Source: Bacillota bacterium (GTDB lineage Bacteria > Bacillota > SHA-98 > UBA4971). From it: DNA of 33,739 nt. The stretch is taken from positions 1 through 33,739 of the forward strand of contig JAKPFY010000212.1 in NCBI GenBank assembly GCA_029551185.1, given 5' to 3'. The translations under genes were made by a program, and so were the position numbers. The notes beneath the pieces are model-generated. The model was not told the DNA's origin. It searched no databases and was given only the letters and a program-made list of their open reading frames with translations. Below are positions 33,633 to 33,739 of the stretch, in pieces. Positions within the stretch are counted from its first letter, which is position 1. The number at the start of each line of letters is the position of its first letter.

Positions 33633-33662
33633 GATTATTGCCTTCAAAACGAAGTTTTATTC
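33633..33662 (-). promoter_or_regulatory. Sigma-F-like promoter of sigG (and spoIIR)
   Basis: On the minus strand: GAATA (33658-33662), a 15-bp spacer, then GGCAATAATC (33633-33642). The -10 fits the sigma-F pattern GG-N2-A-N-A-A-T fully, and the -35 fits GYWTA with one mismatch. The start would be about 34 nt before the sigG ATG. Sigma-F control of sigG is known in B. subtilis. Confidence 0.55.
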
Positions 33663-33739
33663 CGAATAGGCCTTGACTGACTCAGGAATGAGCGATAGAC
33701 GAAAACTACATGGATCAAGTCCATAAGTGTGTGTAAAAT

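Noticed and set aside
1-33739. CRISPR arrays, tRNA or rRNA genes, prophage or intact insertion sequences
   Set aside because: No regular spaced repeats, no cloverleaf or rRNA sequence recognised, and no transposase or integrase coding sequence seen. This was judged by reading, not by a search tool.

Overview
The window comes from the chromosome of an endospore-forming, meso-diaminopimelate Firmicute, most likely a member of the Clostridia or a neighbouring class. The reasons are spoVS, spoIIGA, sigE, sigG, spoIIR and a ymxH-type gene; a MurE with the DNPR motif; strong AAGGAGG-type ribosome binding sites; and many GTG and TTG starts. GC content looks mid-range by eye and was not calculated. 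I cannot name the genus. Almost everything is conserved core machinery. The less ordinary content lies in regulation, gene order and a few relics.

Region 1 (1-9800, all +): an FtsH-like protease gene cut by the window edge, cinA, thpR, recA, recX, rny, an unrecognised gene, ymdB, spoVS and a GNAT acetyltransferase. recA has a LexA/DinR box, a sigma-A promoter and a strong terminator. The recA-recX gap appears to hold two tandem decayed group II intron 3' ends directly behind that terminator. rny has a near-perfect sigma-A promoter, a leader with three hairpins, and apparently an ATT start codon.

Region 2 (9804-10234) is a gene-poor gap. It holds a long inverted repeat or terminator, a possible gene remnant on the minus strand, and just before mraZ a triple 10-bp repeat that matches the MraZ operator.

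Region 3 (10235-28547, all +) is the division and cell wall (dcw) cluster: mraZ, rsmH, ftsL, a PASTA-containing class B PBP (spoVD/pbpB type), murE, murF, mraY, ftsW/spoVE, murG, murC, murB, murA, ftsQ/divIB, a DUF881 gene, sbp, ftsA and ftsZ. Many genes overlap or nearly touch. murD, usually between mraY and ftsW, is missing. A second good promoter lies before the DUF881-sbp-ftsA-ftsZ group.

Region 4 (28548-33739) is a compact sporulation signalling locus. On the + strand are spoIIGA (protease), sigE (its pro-sigma substrate) and a radical SAM gene. On the - strand, converging on them, are sigG, spoIIR (the signal that activates SpoIIGA) and ymxH. A sigma-F-like promoter before sigG could drive sigG and spoIIR together in the forespore. 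A spoIIG-type promoter with a long spacer lies before spoIIGA. The ymxH ribosome binding site can be masked by an inverted repeat in read-through mRNA but not in mRNA from its own promoter.

How the genes work together: regions 1 and 3 supply recombination and SOS repair, RNA decay, precursor synthesis and the divisome. Region 4 uses the same septum machinery for the switch into compartment-specific sporulation.
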